This document shows, one piece after another, positions 11,308-23,853 of a DNA stretch of 64,000 nucleotides. A model generated the notes under the pieces. That model was not told the DNA's origin. It saw only the letters and a program-made list of their open reading frames with translations, and did not search any database. This DNA is from Gnomoniopsis sp. IMI 355080. Taxonomy: Eukaryota > Ascomycota > Sordariomycetes > Diaporthales > Gnomoniaceae. The stretch covers positions 1 through 64,000 of the forward strand of contig JAPEVC010000162.1 in the NCBI GenBank assembly GCA_027946555.1, given 5' to 3'. The position numbers and the translations under genes are program-made. Within the stretch, counting starts at the first letter, position 1. Each line of letters opens with the position of its first letter.

Positions 11308-13278
11308 ATGCACCACTCAAGTTCCCGTGAATTTGAGGTTCGCGCATCACAAGATGGTGATGGCGCGTCTCTAGGCCGTCGAACATCAGCGCTGGAAGAA
11401 GCACCTACTCTTGTCCCACCTGCGGGTTTCCCTGGTATGCCCATCCGCCGGAGGAGCACCGCATCCCGCCATAGCGTCAGGTTCTCGGAGGATGCGCCGC
11501 GACACTCCCAAGCTATCGTGGACGATGACGATCTCGAGGCTCTCACCAAGAGTGCCAGCGCCATCAGTGGGGCTGGCGGCACAGGCCACCTCCGACAGAG
11601 GCGTGAGTCGCAGGACAATGTTTTTGAGCTGCCCGTGATTCAACGACCTCGCGCCGCAAAGGCTGGGATGCCCAGCACAATCCGCGAAGTGCCTTCAAAT
11701 TTGCCCACGCCATCGTCTACCCGTCCACCGTCGCCCTCCACGCCAGGCGTACGTGTAGTTGACAAGGACTACTTTACCATTGACAGGACCACCGCGCCCT
11801 CCTCACCCCAGACACCACTCAGTGATGCAGAACAAGAAACAGGCGTCGGTCATGCCTACCCGGAAATTGGAGTTATCAGGTCCTGGAGAGGCGCCCTCCT
11901 GTTGCTGTCTACATGTGGCGCTCAGCTCATGGATAATGTCTTCATGACAAGCGTCAACATTGCCCTTCCGGCCATTCAGAAAGAGTTCGGTGTCAGCAAC
12001 GGAGATCTCCAATGGCTGATCTCGGCGTATACGCTCACCTTCGGCGGTTTTCTTCTTCTCTCCGGCGTATTGTCCGACAGATACGGCCGCAAGCTCATTT
12101 TCTGCGCTGGAATGGCTATGTTGACCGCATGGACGCTCGCCGTTGGGTTTGCACCCAACTTCATATCCCTGGCCATCTTCAGGGCCTTGCAAGGCATCGG
12201 AGCTGCCATGACAGTGCCCAGTGCGGTCGGGCTGATTAGCAATTACTTTGTTGCCAAAGATCGGACAATGGCCCTGACTATTTTCGCGTCTTCTGGCGCT
12301 GTGGGCTTCTGTCTTGGTCTCATGTTCGGTGGATTCCTGACGTCGTCCCTGGGCTGGCGCTACATCTTCTATGTGGCTTTGACCGTTACCGGTACGCTGG
12401 GCATCCTCGGTTGGTTCAGTCTACCAAAGGACCGGATGGAGGGCCTCGCTCGACCTAAGCTTGACTTCGTCGGCGCTGGGCTCTCAACAAGCGGACTGAT
12501 CCTTCTCAGCTTCGTTCTATCAAGCGGAGGTGAATATGGTTGGGGCAAGGCTTTCATCATTGTGTTGCTGATTTTGAGCGTGCTCCTGATCGCGGTATTC
12601 ACCTGGGTTGAGAAAAAAGTCCCGAATCCAATCATGCCACTTTCGATCTGGAAGCTTGACAATTTCGCTGCTCTTTGGGTTGGGGGCTTTGTCACCTACG
12701 GCGGATACCAAACAGCGATCTATTACACAACGCTTATCTGTCAGGAGGTCAACAAATTCACCGCAGCGGAGACGGCGATTAGATTTTTGCCTATGGGCGC
12801 CGTGGGCTTCATCTTCAGCCTGGGTATGTCTCGGGGCTTGGAATGGTTCAATCCAAAGTGGATGCTGGTTGTGGGGATGATAATCTCCAGCCTCGCGCCC
12901 ATTTCTTCAGCGCTCATGCAGCCTAGCGATCTCAACTTTTGGACGCATGTCTTCCCGACCACAGTTCTGAGTGTGGCTGGCGTGACTATTGTCTACTGCA
13001 CTATCACGGTCATTCTTCTGGATTCGGTGCCCGTCAACGTCAAGAGCCTGTGTGGTGGTATGGTCAATACTGCCTTCCAGATTGGAAGCGGTGTTGGATT
13101 AGCACTATCCAGTGCAGTGGTGCAGGCTGTCGACACAGAAAAGGGTCACTCGGCCCTGCGGCAGTATGAGACCGGACTGTGGTGTGTTGTCGGTCTCGCT
13201 GTTGTGGGGGTTGCAGCTACCATCTTCGGCGTCAAGGACACGGGGAGGCACAAAGGTGGAGTTGTGATTACCCATTAA
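11308..13278 (+). CDS. MFS drug:H+ antiporter, DHA2 (14-TM) type
   Basis: A single exon of 656 residues. The ATG at 11308 (MHHSSSREFEVRASQ) is the first in-frame ATG. The first 190 residues are a Ser/Pro/Arg-rich cytoplasmic region. The membrane domain begins near residue 192 with WRGALLLLSTCGAQLMDNVF, followed by a motif-A loop GVLSDRYGRK at 253-262, motif-C-like glycines in TM5 and about 14 helices in total. These features match fungal DHA2 multidrug and aminotriazole-resistance-type (Atr1-like) exporters, which expel small molecules or toxins by proton antiport at the plasma membrane. The N-terminal extension is longer than in most family members and may be regulatory. It is transcribed away from the FAD monooxygenase; co-function is possible but unproven. 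Confidence 0.93.
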   Translation: MHHSSSREFEVRASQDGDGASLGRRTSALEEAPTLVPPAGFPGMPIRRRSTASRHSVRFSEDAPRHSQAIVDDDDLEALTKSASAISGAGGTGHLRQRRESQDNVFELPVIQRPRAAKAGMPSTIREVPSNLPTPSSTRPPSPSTPGVRVVDKDYFTIDRTTAPSSPQTPLSDAEQETGVGHAYPEIGVIRSWRGALLLLSTCGAQLMDNVFMTSVNIALPAIQKEFGVSNGDLQWLISAYTLTFGGFLLLSGVLSDRYGRKLIFCAGMAMLTAWTLAVGFAPNFISLAIFRALQGIGAAMTVPSAVGLISNYFVAKDRTMALTIFASSGAVGFCLGLMFGGFLTSSLGWRYIFYVALTVTGTLGILGWFSLPKDRMEGLARPKLDFVGAGLSTSGLILLSFVLSSGGEYGWGKAFIIVLLILSVLLIAVFTWVEKKVPNPIMPLSIWKLDNFAALWVGGFVTYGGYQTAIYYTTLICQEVNKFTAAETAIRFLPMGAVGFIFSLGMSRGLEWFNPKWMLVVGMIISSLAPISSALMQPSDLNFWTHVFPTTVLSVAGVTIVYCTITVILLDSVPVNVKSLCGGMVNTAFQIGSGVGLALSSAVVQAVDTEKGHSALRQYETGLWCVVGLAVVGVAATIFGVKDTGRHKGGVVITH

Positions 13279-16200
13279 GATGAGCTATTTGATTTGCAGC
13301 CTGGACGTGACGGTAATGGCTTCGCGTATATGCAGAGTACGAGATTACGAGATTATATCCTTTTGCGGTAATTTGGGTTGTACAGCGTGGACCCGGGGTT
13401 GGTGCAAATATGATTTGGTTAGAGATTATAGAGATACAGATAGATATAGATTGATACCTAGATATAGATGATAGATCAGATCAGACTTTACATTGCGAGG
13501 TCAACCATTTCAGCGAAGCTACAACGCCATGTAACTTCACTCTTTCAGATACAATTTATCACAAAGTCCTCACTTGTTAAGGGGTTTCGTTATTCATCAT
13601 ACGATCTTGAACCTTCGAAACTCGTATGAGTTCACGATAAACCCGTGAGTGAACAGCGCTCTCATGTCACAACATTCACTCGACTACTTAGGTCCAGAAC
13701 GTCCAAAAGATCACTCGAGGCAGATAGCAGCATTAAATTGAAGTGACTCACATTCATGTGCACCACATCAATTACGTGGTCATATCAAGCAAGTTCCATT
13801 AGTTCGTGATCGTCCAGGCGGGCAGCAGTGTTGCGGTCAATAATCGCGAACAATGTATTCTTTGCGTTGTCATGCTCCATGCAAAGAGCATTGACTTGGC
13901 TGCTTCGATGGAATCCGCCTAATACCGTACACGCTCGCTAATGCTTACACACTTCCCGTGTACCGTTGTACAGTACCTAGGGCAGAAGCAAAACCAACCC
14001 ACGGTACTCAGCACCTCCACGAGGTCTACAAAGTATACGAGTATCCCACGGATCATCGACAGCAAACCAAATCTAGCTACTTTTATGCATGGGAGTCGGG
14101 AAGTCTGCTCGAAGAAGTCAAGCAGCCGATGTGCTATATAGTAGAGGGGTCATGGAGTTTTGGTTCGGGCAAATCCAGACGAAACAAACGCTTGTCAATC
14201 CGGGTCCGCGGTTTTACGCGACCAAAAAGGTGATTTCTAATGGCTTGGCGACCCAGGTACCTACTTGGTAGCAAGGCATAACGAGGCTGACAGGCCTCGT
14301 GGCAGGGTGCTTGGCGCAGAGCAAGTTTGGCCAAGTTCGGAAGCGACCGAGGACAGTGCATTATTTGTTGGAAGATCTTGCCTTTAGTTACTGCCAAAAC
14401 GCCTCGTCGATATACATTCAAGACTCGGGAGACGTCAAACTGAGATATCAGGGGTTGATGAAGAACCCGCGACATTGAACATGCGCAGAAAGATTCCAAG
14501 GTTTTTATCACAGTCTCACTATGTGCAGGAGCCTGGTCCACCTTGCACAGACATTGCTTACCACGAGGCAAAACAGGACTATCGATAGATGTCCATGATC
14601 GAAACAGCCCTTGTAGTCACTGTCGCCAGTCACATGCACACGTAGTTAGGTACTTCACTCCACCCCGCCCTCTAACGCTCATAGTATCCATCTAAACCTT
14701 GGAAGCGGCGGGGAAAGCTTTCCGGTCCTCCTGACAAGGGACTTCGGCAATGGATTTGGGATGATATCTCTGCTTCCGCGGAACTGGAACATCGCCCTCG
14801 TTTGGCACCATCGACGGCGTGGTAGTGATCTTCTCATTGTGGAGCTTGACCTGTTACCCGTTCTGCGATCTACGCTGTCAGACCGCTCCACTAGTCCGAT
14901 CATCATAAACATATAGATGGCGATATCACACCTACCTAGGTAGCGGCACTTGGTTTGCTAGTAGGAAGCACAACTTCCACGGAACACATTCCTTAATGCA
15001 CCCTAATGCGACTGCAGTGCTACTGTGTGCGCATGGGCAGTGGTGATTCTGTGTTGCGTTAACCAATGTCGGCATCTCCTCCGTCCGGCCGAGACAATGT
15101 ATATTTAGCACAAGGAATCGTTTTGCTCCCTCCGTGGCTTCCGACTTATTAGTCTCGATTCGCGGCCTGGAAATAAGAAGGATATTAAGTACACGAGGTA
15201 CGAATTACCATGCCAAGCGCTTTTCGCGGTATGACGGTGGCAGCTGTCTAGGGTTGATCACAGAAGTATTGGCTTGACGGGCATGATCAGACAGTCGGAC
15301 AGTGTGCCGCCGTTGACGCCAGGCCCCAGGAAGTCGGGGAAAACCAAAGATGAATCCAACGGTGTCCGCTTTGACACTCCGCTAACTTGTAAGTCAATAG
15401 CGTGAATCTCTTTCTAGGTTTAGCCCCGGACACTGTATTCAGCATTTCCTGGTGCTCGGGTCGACTCCGCCCAGGCGTGCCTTTATCATCATTCAAACCA
15501 CATTCTGTTCCGCTGCCGCAAAGCTATGCATATCAGATTGAACCTGCGTGACGCACAGATCTAATGATGGAGAGTCGTGAAACGGCGAGGGCCTATTCCT
15601 ATAGGACGACAGCGACGGCGTCGTTGAAAGGTCCACCCTCGTGGTTCCGTTCGTTTAGGAGTGTCTTCCGGGTACAAGCTGTCCGAGGGGCATATCCGGA
15701 CCCTGATATTAGGCGGGTGCATGTATCTCTCGCAAGTCGGAGACATGAAGCCAGGCATCTGAACACTTGGTGAACAGTCTCAAGTCTCAGAGCGCGTTGT
15801 AATATACTTTGCGCTGATTCATGTTGAAAGGATCCACATGGCGTTCGGACGTCGTCCAAATGTCTCGTGGTGACGTCGAATTTTGAGGCCCTTCTGCGAG
15901 ACTAAGGTTCTGGGTTGCTTCCCATACGATGCTGCTCCCGGACTGGACGCAAGGACCTGTTCCATGGGCTGGAAGTTGCAGGTCAAGATGCCACGTCTCG
16001 CATTGCCCTCTTGCAGATATCGTCACGCGGATGGAGTTACGTTCTAGTACGTAGAACGCCGCAAATCGCTGGTGTCAAGGTAGAAAGAGGCATTTCCCTG
16101 CGAGCCATACTGTCGCGGTACCAGCCTGAGTGGTGAGACGAAGTTGGCCATTGAGATGTTCGTGCGCACCTAGACAAGGGCAGTAGTGCCACTACACCAG

Positions 16201-17917
16201 TAGCTGTCAATGATCCTGTTATGGCTCTGGCATCGTCTATCTGCTCGATTTACCATCTGCACGCCAATGAGGGCTGTGTACTGTTCATAGTACGTACGTC
16301 GATGTCAAATTGCGACCTGGAGTCGTGATAGGATTAACGTCACATGGCAAATGCTATTTTGGGGCCAGCGTTCGAGGTGAAAGCGTGTGACGCTGTGTGT
16401 ACCAGCTTTGGTGTGGTATATCTCACGATTTATGGTTTGTGTAAACTCTCTCGTGTGCACCTCCACGAGGAAGAAGACGCACAATACCGCATAGTGTGCT
16501 GCACGGTGGGAGAGCAGAGAGCCCGGGTTGGTGGACGCCTGGTGAGCCGTGCGTCGAGGTTTTAGGTTCGAAACGGGTACGGTATGATCAGTCTGCACTG
16601 CTGCGAGACCTTGCCCCCGGTTCAAGCTGGTTGGCGACGCACTGTGTCCAGGCTCGTGCGGGAAGGCCTTGTGCAGGTGGTGAAGTGTATTGTTTCCTCG
16701 TGGGAGGTTGATAGATTTATAATCGCAGTATTCTACGGGTGATAGAAAGTCCCGTAGTCGAAACGACGATACCGTTATTTGACAACCTCTGGTAGTGAGA
16801 GAGCTGTATCCTGGAAGCCAGGTGGCTGTTCATTTGGATATCCTCCACTTGTCTACAGCACCTGGTGCAATCGCTGATCCGCTGGGCCGGACCACGGTAG
16901 ACAGATGTCCTGGTCCTGATCTGACCCGAGGAGCTTATCAGAAGCTATGGGACGATCTCATAGTATGATTGGTGAGCCACGTCGGTAGTATCATTGGAGA
17001 GTGGTAGTATGAAGGTTCAGGGCGTCTGTGGTAGTGACGGATTTGGGGATGGGGGCACGCATCGAAAAGCAAGTTTTGATATAGTCAATCATATATGTAC
17101 ATCTCCACGTGGTAGTCAGGATGCATAGTCATCCTATGGATAAGAATATGAACCCTGACGAGCTTTGACAATTATGAAGAACATTGTCGAATTCACTAAA
17201 CTTGGAGGAGGAGTCATGCTAGGGGGCCAGGTGGGAAAGCTAATAATAAGCAAGCGGGCAAGACAGCCAAGCCCGCTGTATCTGTCCCCGCAAATGAGTC
17301 GCCAAGTTTGATGCCCATTCGCTCCGCCCACTAGGGCTGCGGGCCACTCTCAGTGGACGCCTGGGACACGTCCGCAAGGAGCCTCGAATTAATTAGCCGC
17401 AAATGTTGGGCCACGCCTACCGAGCGAGGCACCTTCGTCGTATCGCCCCGGCCGAGGTGAACGGATCAGGTTGGCCTCCGTCAATAAAGTTACAGTCCAG
17501 GGCTTGGCAAAGGACCCTCAACTTCCTCTTGTAGAACTTCGCAGTCGCCAAAGGCCGTCTGATAGCTGCTGATCCAGAACACGTGCATCGAATGACACAA
17601 TGACAATGAAGCGTTGACTAGTCAAATGAAATAACGATAGCTCTGGATGTGCATTAGGCGACTGCTCATATCCTCGGGGACCAGGATCAAATACCACGTA
17701 ATCTTGGAAGCGAGTCCCGTGCTCCATTAAAGATCTCGGATGGCAACATGTCATGAAGCCTTTTGTGTTGTTTAAATATGACCTTGTTCTCTATTCCCAG
17801 CGTGGCGGTGCCGTTTCCGAGACTGACGACTCGAGAGTCGAGACGAAGCCCGCCATATAGTCACTCCAATCGTCCACTCGTGAATTGAACAGTGAATACG
17901 GACGCCAAGCAGCAAGC
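13279..17917. other. 4.6-kb stretch with no recognised gene
   Basis: I found no open frame with domain features, no tRNA-like B box with a matching A box and no transposon protein. It holds a GATA/GATC-rich low-complexity tract at 13422-13486 and an imperfect CCTACCTAGGTAG palindrome at 14931-14943. Base composition looks similar to the rest of the window, so strong repeat-induced mutation to AT-rich DNA is not evident. Non-coding RNA or lineage-specific small genes cannot be excluded. Confidence 0.5.
13422..13486. repeat. GATA/AGATA low-complexity tract
   Basis: Imperfect tandem AGATA/GATAT/GATC units lie shortly downstream of the MFS exporter stop codon. It appears to be a simple microsatellite; the many GATA cores probably result from the repeat and are not a designed regulator site. 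Confidence 0.75.
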
Positions 17918-19350
17918 ATGTCTTTGACCATGATGAAAGCGGCCTCCTCGGCGCTGCTCCTCTCTCGGGCCGTCCATGCCGCCTCCGCCACGTCCGGGTC
18001 TTTGAGTGTACTGTCCTTCAACGTAGCCGGACTCCCAGCTATTCTGCAGGACAACGACGAGTCGGGCGACAAAACGACCAACACAGAGCTGATCGGGACG
18101 TACTTTTCGGAGTATGACTTCGATTTGATCCATGTGCAGGAGGATTTCAACTACCACGCGGCTCTTTGTAAGTGCAAGCCGTCCGGGAAAAGGACCCCAA
18201 AAGGTCAGGCAGCGGCCGTCCGGTGTGTTTAACTAACATCGGCCGCCAAGACTCCACTGACACGCACCCATATCGGACGGCCACCTCCGGAGGCGCTGCA
18301 ATCGGCTCCGGCCTCAACACACTCGCCAACTATCCCTGGCTGGACTTTATACGCTCGAAATGGGACACATGCTCGGACAATACCGATTACGACTGTCTCA
18401 CTCCCAAGGGCTTTACCTTCATGCGGTTTCAAGCCACCGGGACCGCAGATAACAACACAGCCATCTTCATTGATGCTTACAACCTGCACGCCGACGCAGG
18501 CATCACGGACGCAGATGAAGTAGCCCGCAACAGCAACATCAACCAGGTGCTGACCTACGCCAACACCTGGTCCGTCGGAAACCCCGTGCTTATTTTTGGT
18601 GATACCAACAGCCGTTATTCGCGCACAGCGGACACGGCTATCCGGACTCTGCTAGACGCCGGCTTCACGGATGCCTGGGTGCAAAATGCCCGCGCAGGCG
18701 TCGTGCCGACTGTAGAGTCGTTGTGTGACAACCCACAGGCGTACGGAAACACAACCTGCGAGACAGTCGACAAGGTCTTTTACCGCTCATCGCCCCTCTT
18801 AACATTCGACGCCAGCACTTTCGAGTATGTAAGCACGTGGTTTCTGGATTCGAACGGCACCACGCTGTCAGACCACAACCCCATCAACGTCAACTTCACA
18901 TGGACTGCGGGTACTACATTACAGCAAAGTGGCTTCTGGGGAGGTCCCCATGGCACGTGGTTCAGCGACGTGGAGACGCTGGACGCCATCGCTAGCCCGA
19001 AAGTGGCGACCCTGAACTTCCGCGGCGCAAACAGACTCGACAGTGTTGGGGTGACGCTGACGGACGGGACGGCGCTCACGCACGGTGGTACGGGAGGCAC
19101 AGCGGCGAACTTGACGCTGGCGACCGGAGAGTACTGGACGAGTGCCAAGCTGTGCCAGAGCAAGTACAATGACGAGACGCGCAACTTTTATATTTTGGCC
19201 ACCACAAGTACAGGGAACACATTGAGCGCGGGGACGGCGACGACCGACTGTGCGACCTATGTGGCGCCAACGGGATGGGCCATTGTGGGCTTCGTGGGCC
19301 AGGATGGCGATGAGATGGACCAGCTGGCCTTCGTATATGCGCCGCAATGA
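17918..19350 (+). CDS. Secreted DNase-I-fold phosphoesterase with jacalin-like domain
   Basis: Two exons, 17918-18167 and 18251-19350, with an 83-nt intron (donor GTAAGT, branch CTAAC), give 449 residues. An alternative ATG four codons later gives 445. The N-terminus (MMKAASSALLLSRAVHAASA) is a signal peptide. The endonuclease/exonuclease/phosphatase fold shows its metal and catalytic motifs in order: SFNVAGLP (N35), VQEDFNYH (E75), NLHADA (H163), FGDTNSRYSR (D201, N203) and the terminal SDHNPI (D291-H292). Relatives include secreted sphingomyelinase-like and inositol-phosphatase-like enzymes; the substrate is not decided by sequence. Residues from about 311 (SGFWGGPHGTWF) to 448 (VGQDGDEMDQLAFVYAP) match a jacalin-related beta-prism lectin, a sugar-binding module. 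The protein probably acts outside the cell, with the lectin targeting it to a glycan surface. Confidence 0.9.
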
Positions 19351-22300
19351 GTTTACTGGCCGCATGAGTAATGTTTTGGGGCATGTAAAACAATAAGCTC
19401 TAGGTACTATGCATTCACTGTACATATGTGATGAACGAATTCTGAATATTGACTCCTGCATTAGCATGCATCAGGGCTTTGACAGCATGGTAGCAAACGG
19501 CCCCGCGACTTGAAACATCCAGCATGACATAGGTGGTCTCCAGGACATGGGAAAGGGCGAAACCGTTACTGCTTGTGTTATACTCGAAAATAGCATATCA
19601 CTGCAGTACTATCAGATCAATTGGAGTCGCGCGCATGCAGGAGTCTTCACCGGCCCGGGCCGGTAACGTGCTGCAGCGCTGTGCAATTGTGCTCAAAGCA
19701 GTTGAGATCTGCAAGCAGCGACTAATACAAGACATACAGGCCACCCGAGCCTGGAGAATGCTGACCATCTGTTATAGTGCGGTGGGATGCGAGCAACCTG
19801 CTACCCAGTACTGTTTCTACGTGTGGTGATCAGAAACAGATCGATGCGGACATCCACTTGCGTTGGGACATCACAGCGATTCTGCACAATCTTGGGGTGG
19901 AATTCGGCCCTTCTCAAACTTGACACTTACGACTAGACCGTTTGTGAGGCTATAAACGTGCCGGATCTACAGGGGCAGAATGTTTTCAAGCCCTGTCCCA
20001 GTGCTGTTGCAGCGCAGGGCGATGTTTTGCAGCCGGAGCTCTCCTTAGGGCAATGAAGTAGGCTACGAAGGAACCCTCAATCATACCGTGACTGCACGAG
20101 AAGCGACCAGATACTTTTTTTTTTGGACGTCACTGGAAAGGCCGTGTCTCACAACGGCCAAGGACAGTTGAACGCAATTCGGTACCACCAATCCAAAAAT
20201 GACCAGCTCCAGCTTCAACTCCGTCTGAATCTGGTTAAGCCGCACGCGGGTTGCGAGACCTGGGGGCAGAAAGACAACGAGGACTTTGGTGCTGGTGTCC
20301 TGTCTCCCACTTCCCGTGGAGTTACAGGAGGACGACCTCGGGAGGGAGCGTACGTACGGAGTACAAAACCCAACCATATTAGGTAGCGGGCAAACCATTT
20401 AGCTGATGCAGAGCCCAATTACAAATCCGATCCGCCAAAAGGAGACCCGAAGGTATGGTAGTGTGACCCTTGGCGGCACCAGAGCAGACTACCTCCTAGT
20501 TGGCACGGCACAGCGTATTCGAGTACTTGCGGGGTTCGTTTGGCAGTAGACTCGGCTGCTGTCAATTAGAGATAAGAGGCCGGCGATCAACAAAGCCGTC
20601 ATGGTAGCGGGCTTCTGGTTCGAGAATTTTCAACAGCTAAATTCGTTTGACATGTACTGGACTCAGGAACAGGACAGCCTACACGACACTGCTGGCTAGC
20701 GTTTCTGGTGATGGCGCGGTTGACTTGCCGGTCCGGCCAAGTAGCAAGCACTCGCTTCCTTGAGATTTGACCAGGACCTTATCAAATAAAAATCCGCTCA
20801 TTGTCCCGGGCGGCATTCCTGTCTTCCGAAGGTGATGTCGGCTCTCTGAGGCTTGCTTACATCGACCATGAGAATCTGGGACGACCATCGAACTTGACGT
20901 ATGGTAGTCAGCTGATTACAATCATTATTCTACGTTAGCAAAGAATTAGTAAACTGGCAATTGAAGGTGAGCGGACGAGGTCACCCTGGCCTGTCTTGAA
21001 CCTTATGTCCCACTCGGAACGATGGTCGATCGACTCTCCCTCCCAAAATGTCCGTGAGGTCCTTGCCAACCATAATAGACGTGACCGACAATGTCGGTGC
21101 AGCAGCCACAAAGTTTCTCATGGAAGCTCTACGGAACGAGGGATCGACAGCCGTGGAAGTCAATTGATGCAAACTTGAGACCCCCAAAGTCGTTCACAGC
21201 ATCTCTCCTTTCTTAAGGTTTAACTTTTAAGGTTTTTTTCTGATGAACCGTTGGAGATGCAGGACATCGCTAGTGTACATTACATGCAGGCGTGTAGAAT
21301 CCGAGTGGTGCGTTTAGGCCGGAGGGTGGTCCCTCCTCGCAACAGAGAGAAGTAAACATCACTAATGCCGTACGCTGCTAGCAAATACGCGACCAAAGCA
21401 GATCCAGCTACTGATGTTTGCAACTGTGGAATTTGGTAGCGGAGATTTCGATATACTGTAACATCGCGTAAGGGCACGCGTGATATAGATGAACAATCCA
21501 ATATTTCGGAGAATTTGGAGCTACTGTGTATTCTCCTGGCTCATTACTCGTTCCTTTCAAGTTGATGCACAGTGTGGTGGAAACTCGGGTGTGTGATTAT
21601 CAGTGTGATAAGCTCACAGATCATAGATGCTACATAATACAGATTCTCATCTCTTCTAACCAAGACTAACGAAATGAGATTCGTAGGATTTGTGATGTTT
21701 GATCACCGTGAGCTTTAGCAGGTTAGGATTGCCCTCGTTTGTGGCCGATGCCTTTTCATGAAAAGCTGGTACTCGATCCCAGTGAAGTGAGGAGGAGCGT
21801 ATGGTTGCAGTTTTGCACCCCACATTCACATCAGATAGTTCGCGCTTCAGTCCCAAGGTTCGTGAATGTTACGGCGGCGGAGATTGGGGTGCGGACAAAA
21901 TCTGGGAAAATTTCTCTCCACCACGCAATGAGACAGAAGTATATTGACTGCAATAGTGCAATACACCTGGAATCAATTGTTGATGTAAGAAAAACAATGT
22001 CAAATGGACACCTCATCTCCCTTTCCGGTGTTGATCATATGTGTACTTATGCATCGCCAACCATCGGCAGTGATCAAGAGTCGGAGTCGGTTTTTGTTTT
22101 GATCGCAGCGAAAGAGTCAGTCCATATTGGGTAACAATAAAGTCGCTCCCGATTTCCCGGAAATCTTGACCGTTGCTGAGCACGTCCGCCCTGCAGCAGG
22201 CGTTCAGACTACCAGCCATTTCAAGTGGAAATCCTGATGTGCCTGCATCAACCCCACTAACTATGTATTTAGGTTGTATTTAGGTCCGGGTCTTGTGAGT

Positions 22301-22918
22301 GCGCTGGTGCGGTGTACGGAGTAGTACTGCGCATCTCGTATGCCTCGTCCAAGCTCCCAGATGTCTAATCCTCCGGAGCTAGATCCTAGCCTCCAGAGCT
22401 GGCTAGTGGTTGTGAGGCTTTCCGGGCCCAGACCTGTGACCTCCGCGGGACGCCTCTTTTTCTTATTCGGTTAATGGTCAGCAGCACCAGTAGAACGGGT
22501 GAACCATCTTCCAACCAGGCGCCAAACCAACTAGTGCTCGCAATTAGTCTTCGTGTCTTCTTGGTACATGAAAAGGGCCCCCGGTTCCGGGTCTTCCAAG
22601 CAATTACAGACACAAATACTGGCGGCCAACCATCGCACGAGCGACATTCGATTTCATTCGTCGCACAGATGCCTCGCAGAACTGAGCGCGGCACGGCAAA
22701 GTCGGTGACAAAACCCGTCGGCTACAGTTGATGATCCATTTTATAGCAGTGGAGCCTCCCGTCGACAGGCCTCGGTGGATATGGTGTGCAGCTTCACGTG
22801 CGGCATGCATATTGGCACATGCGGGTCTGCAACGCTGAAGAAAAGTGGGACATTGGAAACGGCTTAGTGCCTTGCCGCCATGCAAGTGCTATACCGCGAG
22901 GCACACAGCAAGCGGCCC

Positions 22919-22948
22919 CAACACACACTCACTCACACACTCACACAC
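22919..22948. repeat. CA/CT microsatellite
   Basis: An imperfect ACACAC/ACTC dinucleotide tract of about 30 bases in the gene-free region. Confidence 0.85.
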
Positions 22949-23822
22949 CTACCATATCGGCGGCGGCCCCTAATAAGGCCCACACACTCCCGCTTCAGCA
23001 TCGCAGCCCGACGAACCAACCTCGGGTCTTAGCGAAAGCAACAATAAGAAAAACGACAAGATTGGTCCACAACAGATGAGATTTGTGATCTCCCATTGAT
23101 CTATTTTGCCCCCCACGGACCACGATGCAATCTGCACGAGCACCGGTCAATACGTGGACCGAGTCGACCATGAGCGGCCCGGGCGTGATCTACACGTCTG
23201 TCGACTGTCATTTTCGCCCAATGTCACCCTGTTGCGCCCGGGTGCGAAGCTGGCCGTCCGCTCAGCCATGTACCTTGCTGATAGAAGTGAGCTCTCATTG
23301 GGTCCATCGACACTAGGCTTGGCTTCCGGTGTTCCGCGATCTGTCAGTCCTACTTCTTGCGGAAGCGAGGACATGTTCTGTGGGGCTCAGCTGTTCGTGA
23401 CGGCAATACTGCATGGTACCATCTACTAAGATCATGTAATATGCAATAAAGTGTTTCCATCTGAGAAACAGCTGGGTTGCGATCCCGATGATACCTGTAT
23501 CAATAAAGTGGACGCGGCCTTTTCCAGTCATTCGCATGAACCAGAGCGGAGATGAGAATGAAGTGACGCAACAACTGTGGCAATAACGGTAAGTTCCACA
23601 CACACACGCAGCCACCTGCAACTTGCATCAAAACGTCGGGGACAGCATCACGATAGTCTCGTTCCTGTCTCCCCTGCAGATTGGCGGACTGCACAGGCTG
23701 ACAGGCCAGCACGAGCCAGGTCGAAGACAGGGAGCCCTGCCGCTGATCAAGCTGAGGGCACCAAGTGCTCCGGCATCACCCCATAGCCGACGTCTTCGGG
23801 ACGCTTTGCGTTGTTACTAGAG

Positions 23823-23853
23823 CTGAAAAAAAGAAAAAAAGAAAGAAAAAACT
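23823..23853. repeat. A-rich purine tract
   Basis: Runs of A broken by single G residues. A similar tract lies at about 25339-25370. Both are simple polypurine sequence. Confidence 0.8.

Noticed and set aside
16550..16590. GGTTCGAAAC resembling a tRNA B box
   Set aside because: No A box at the right distance and no acceptor stem could be paired around it; the same holds for the B-box-like string near 58200.
6663..19350. Secondary-metabolite gene cluster built on the monooxygenase, exporter and phosphoesterase
   Set aside because: No polyketide synthase, peptide synthetase, terpene cyclase or cluster-type transcription factor is present, and the genes are widely spaced.
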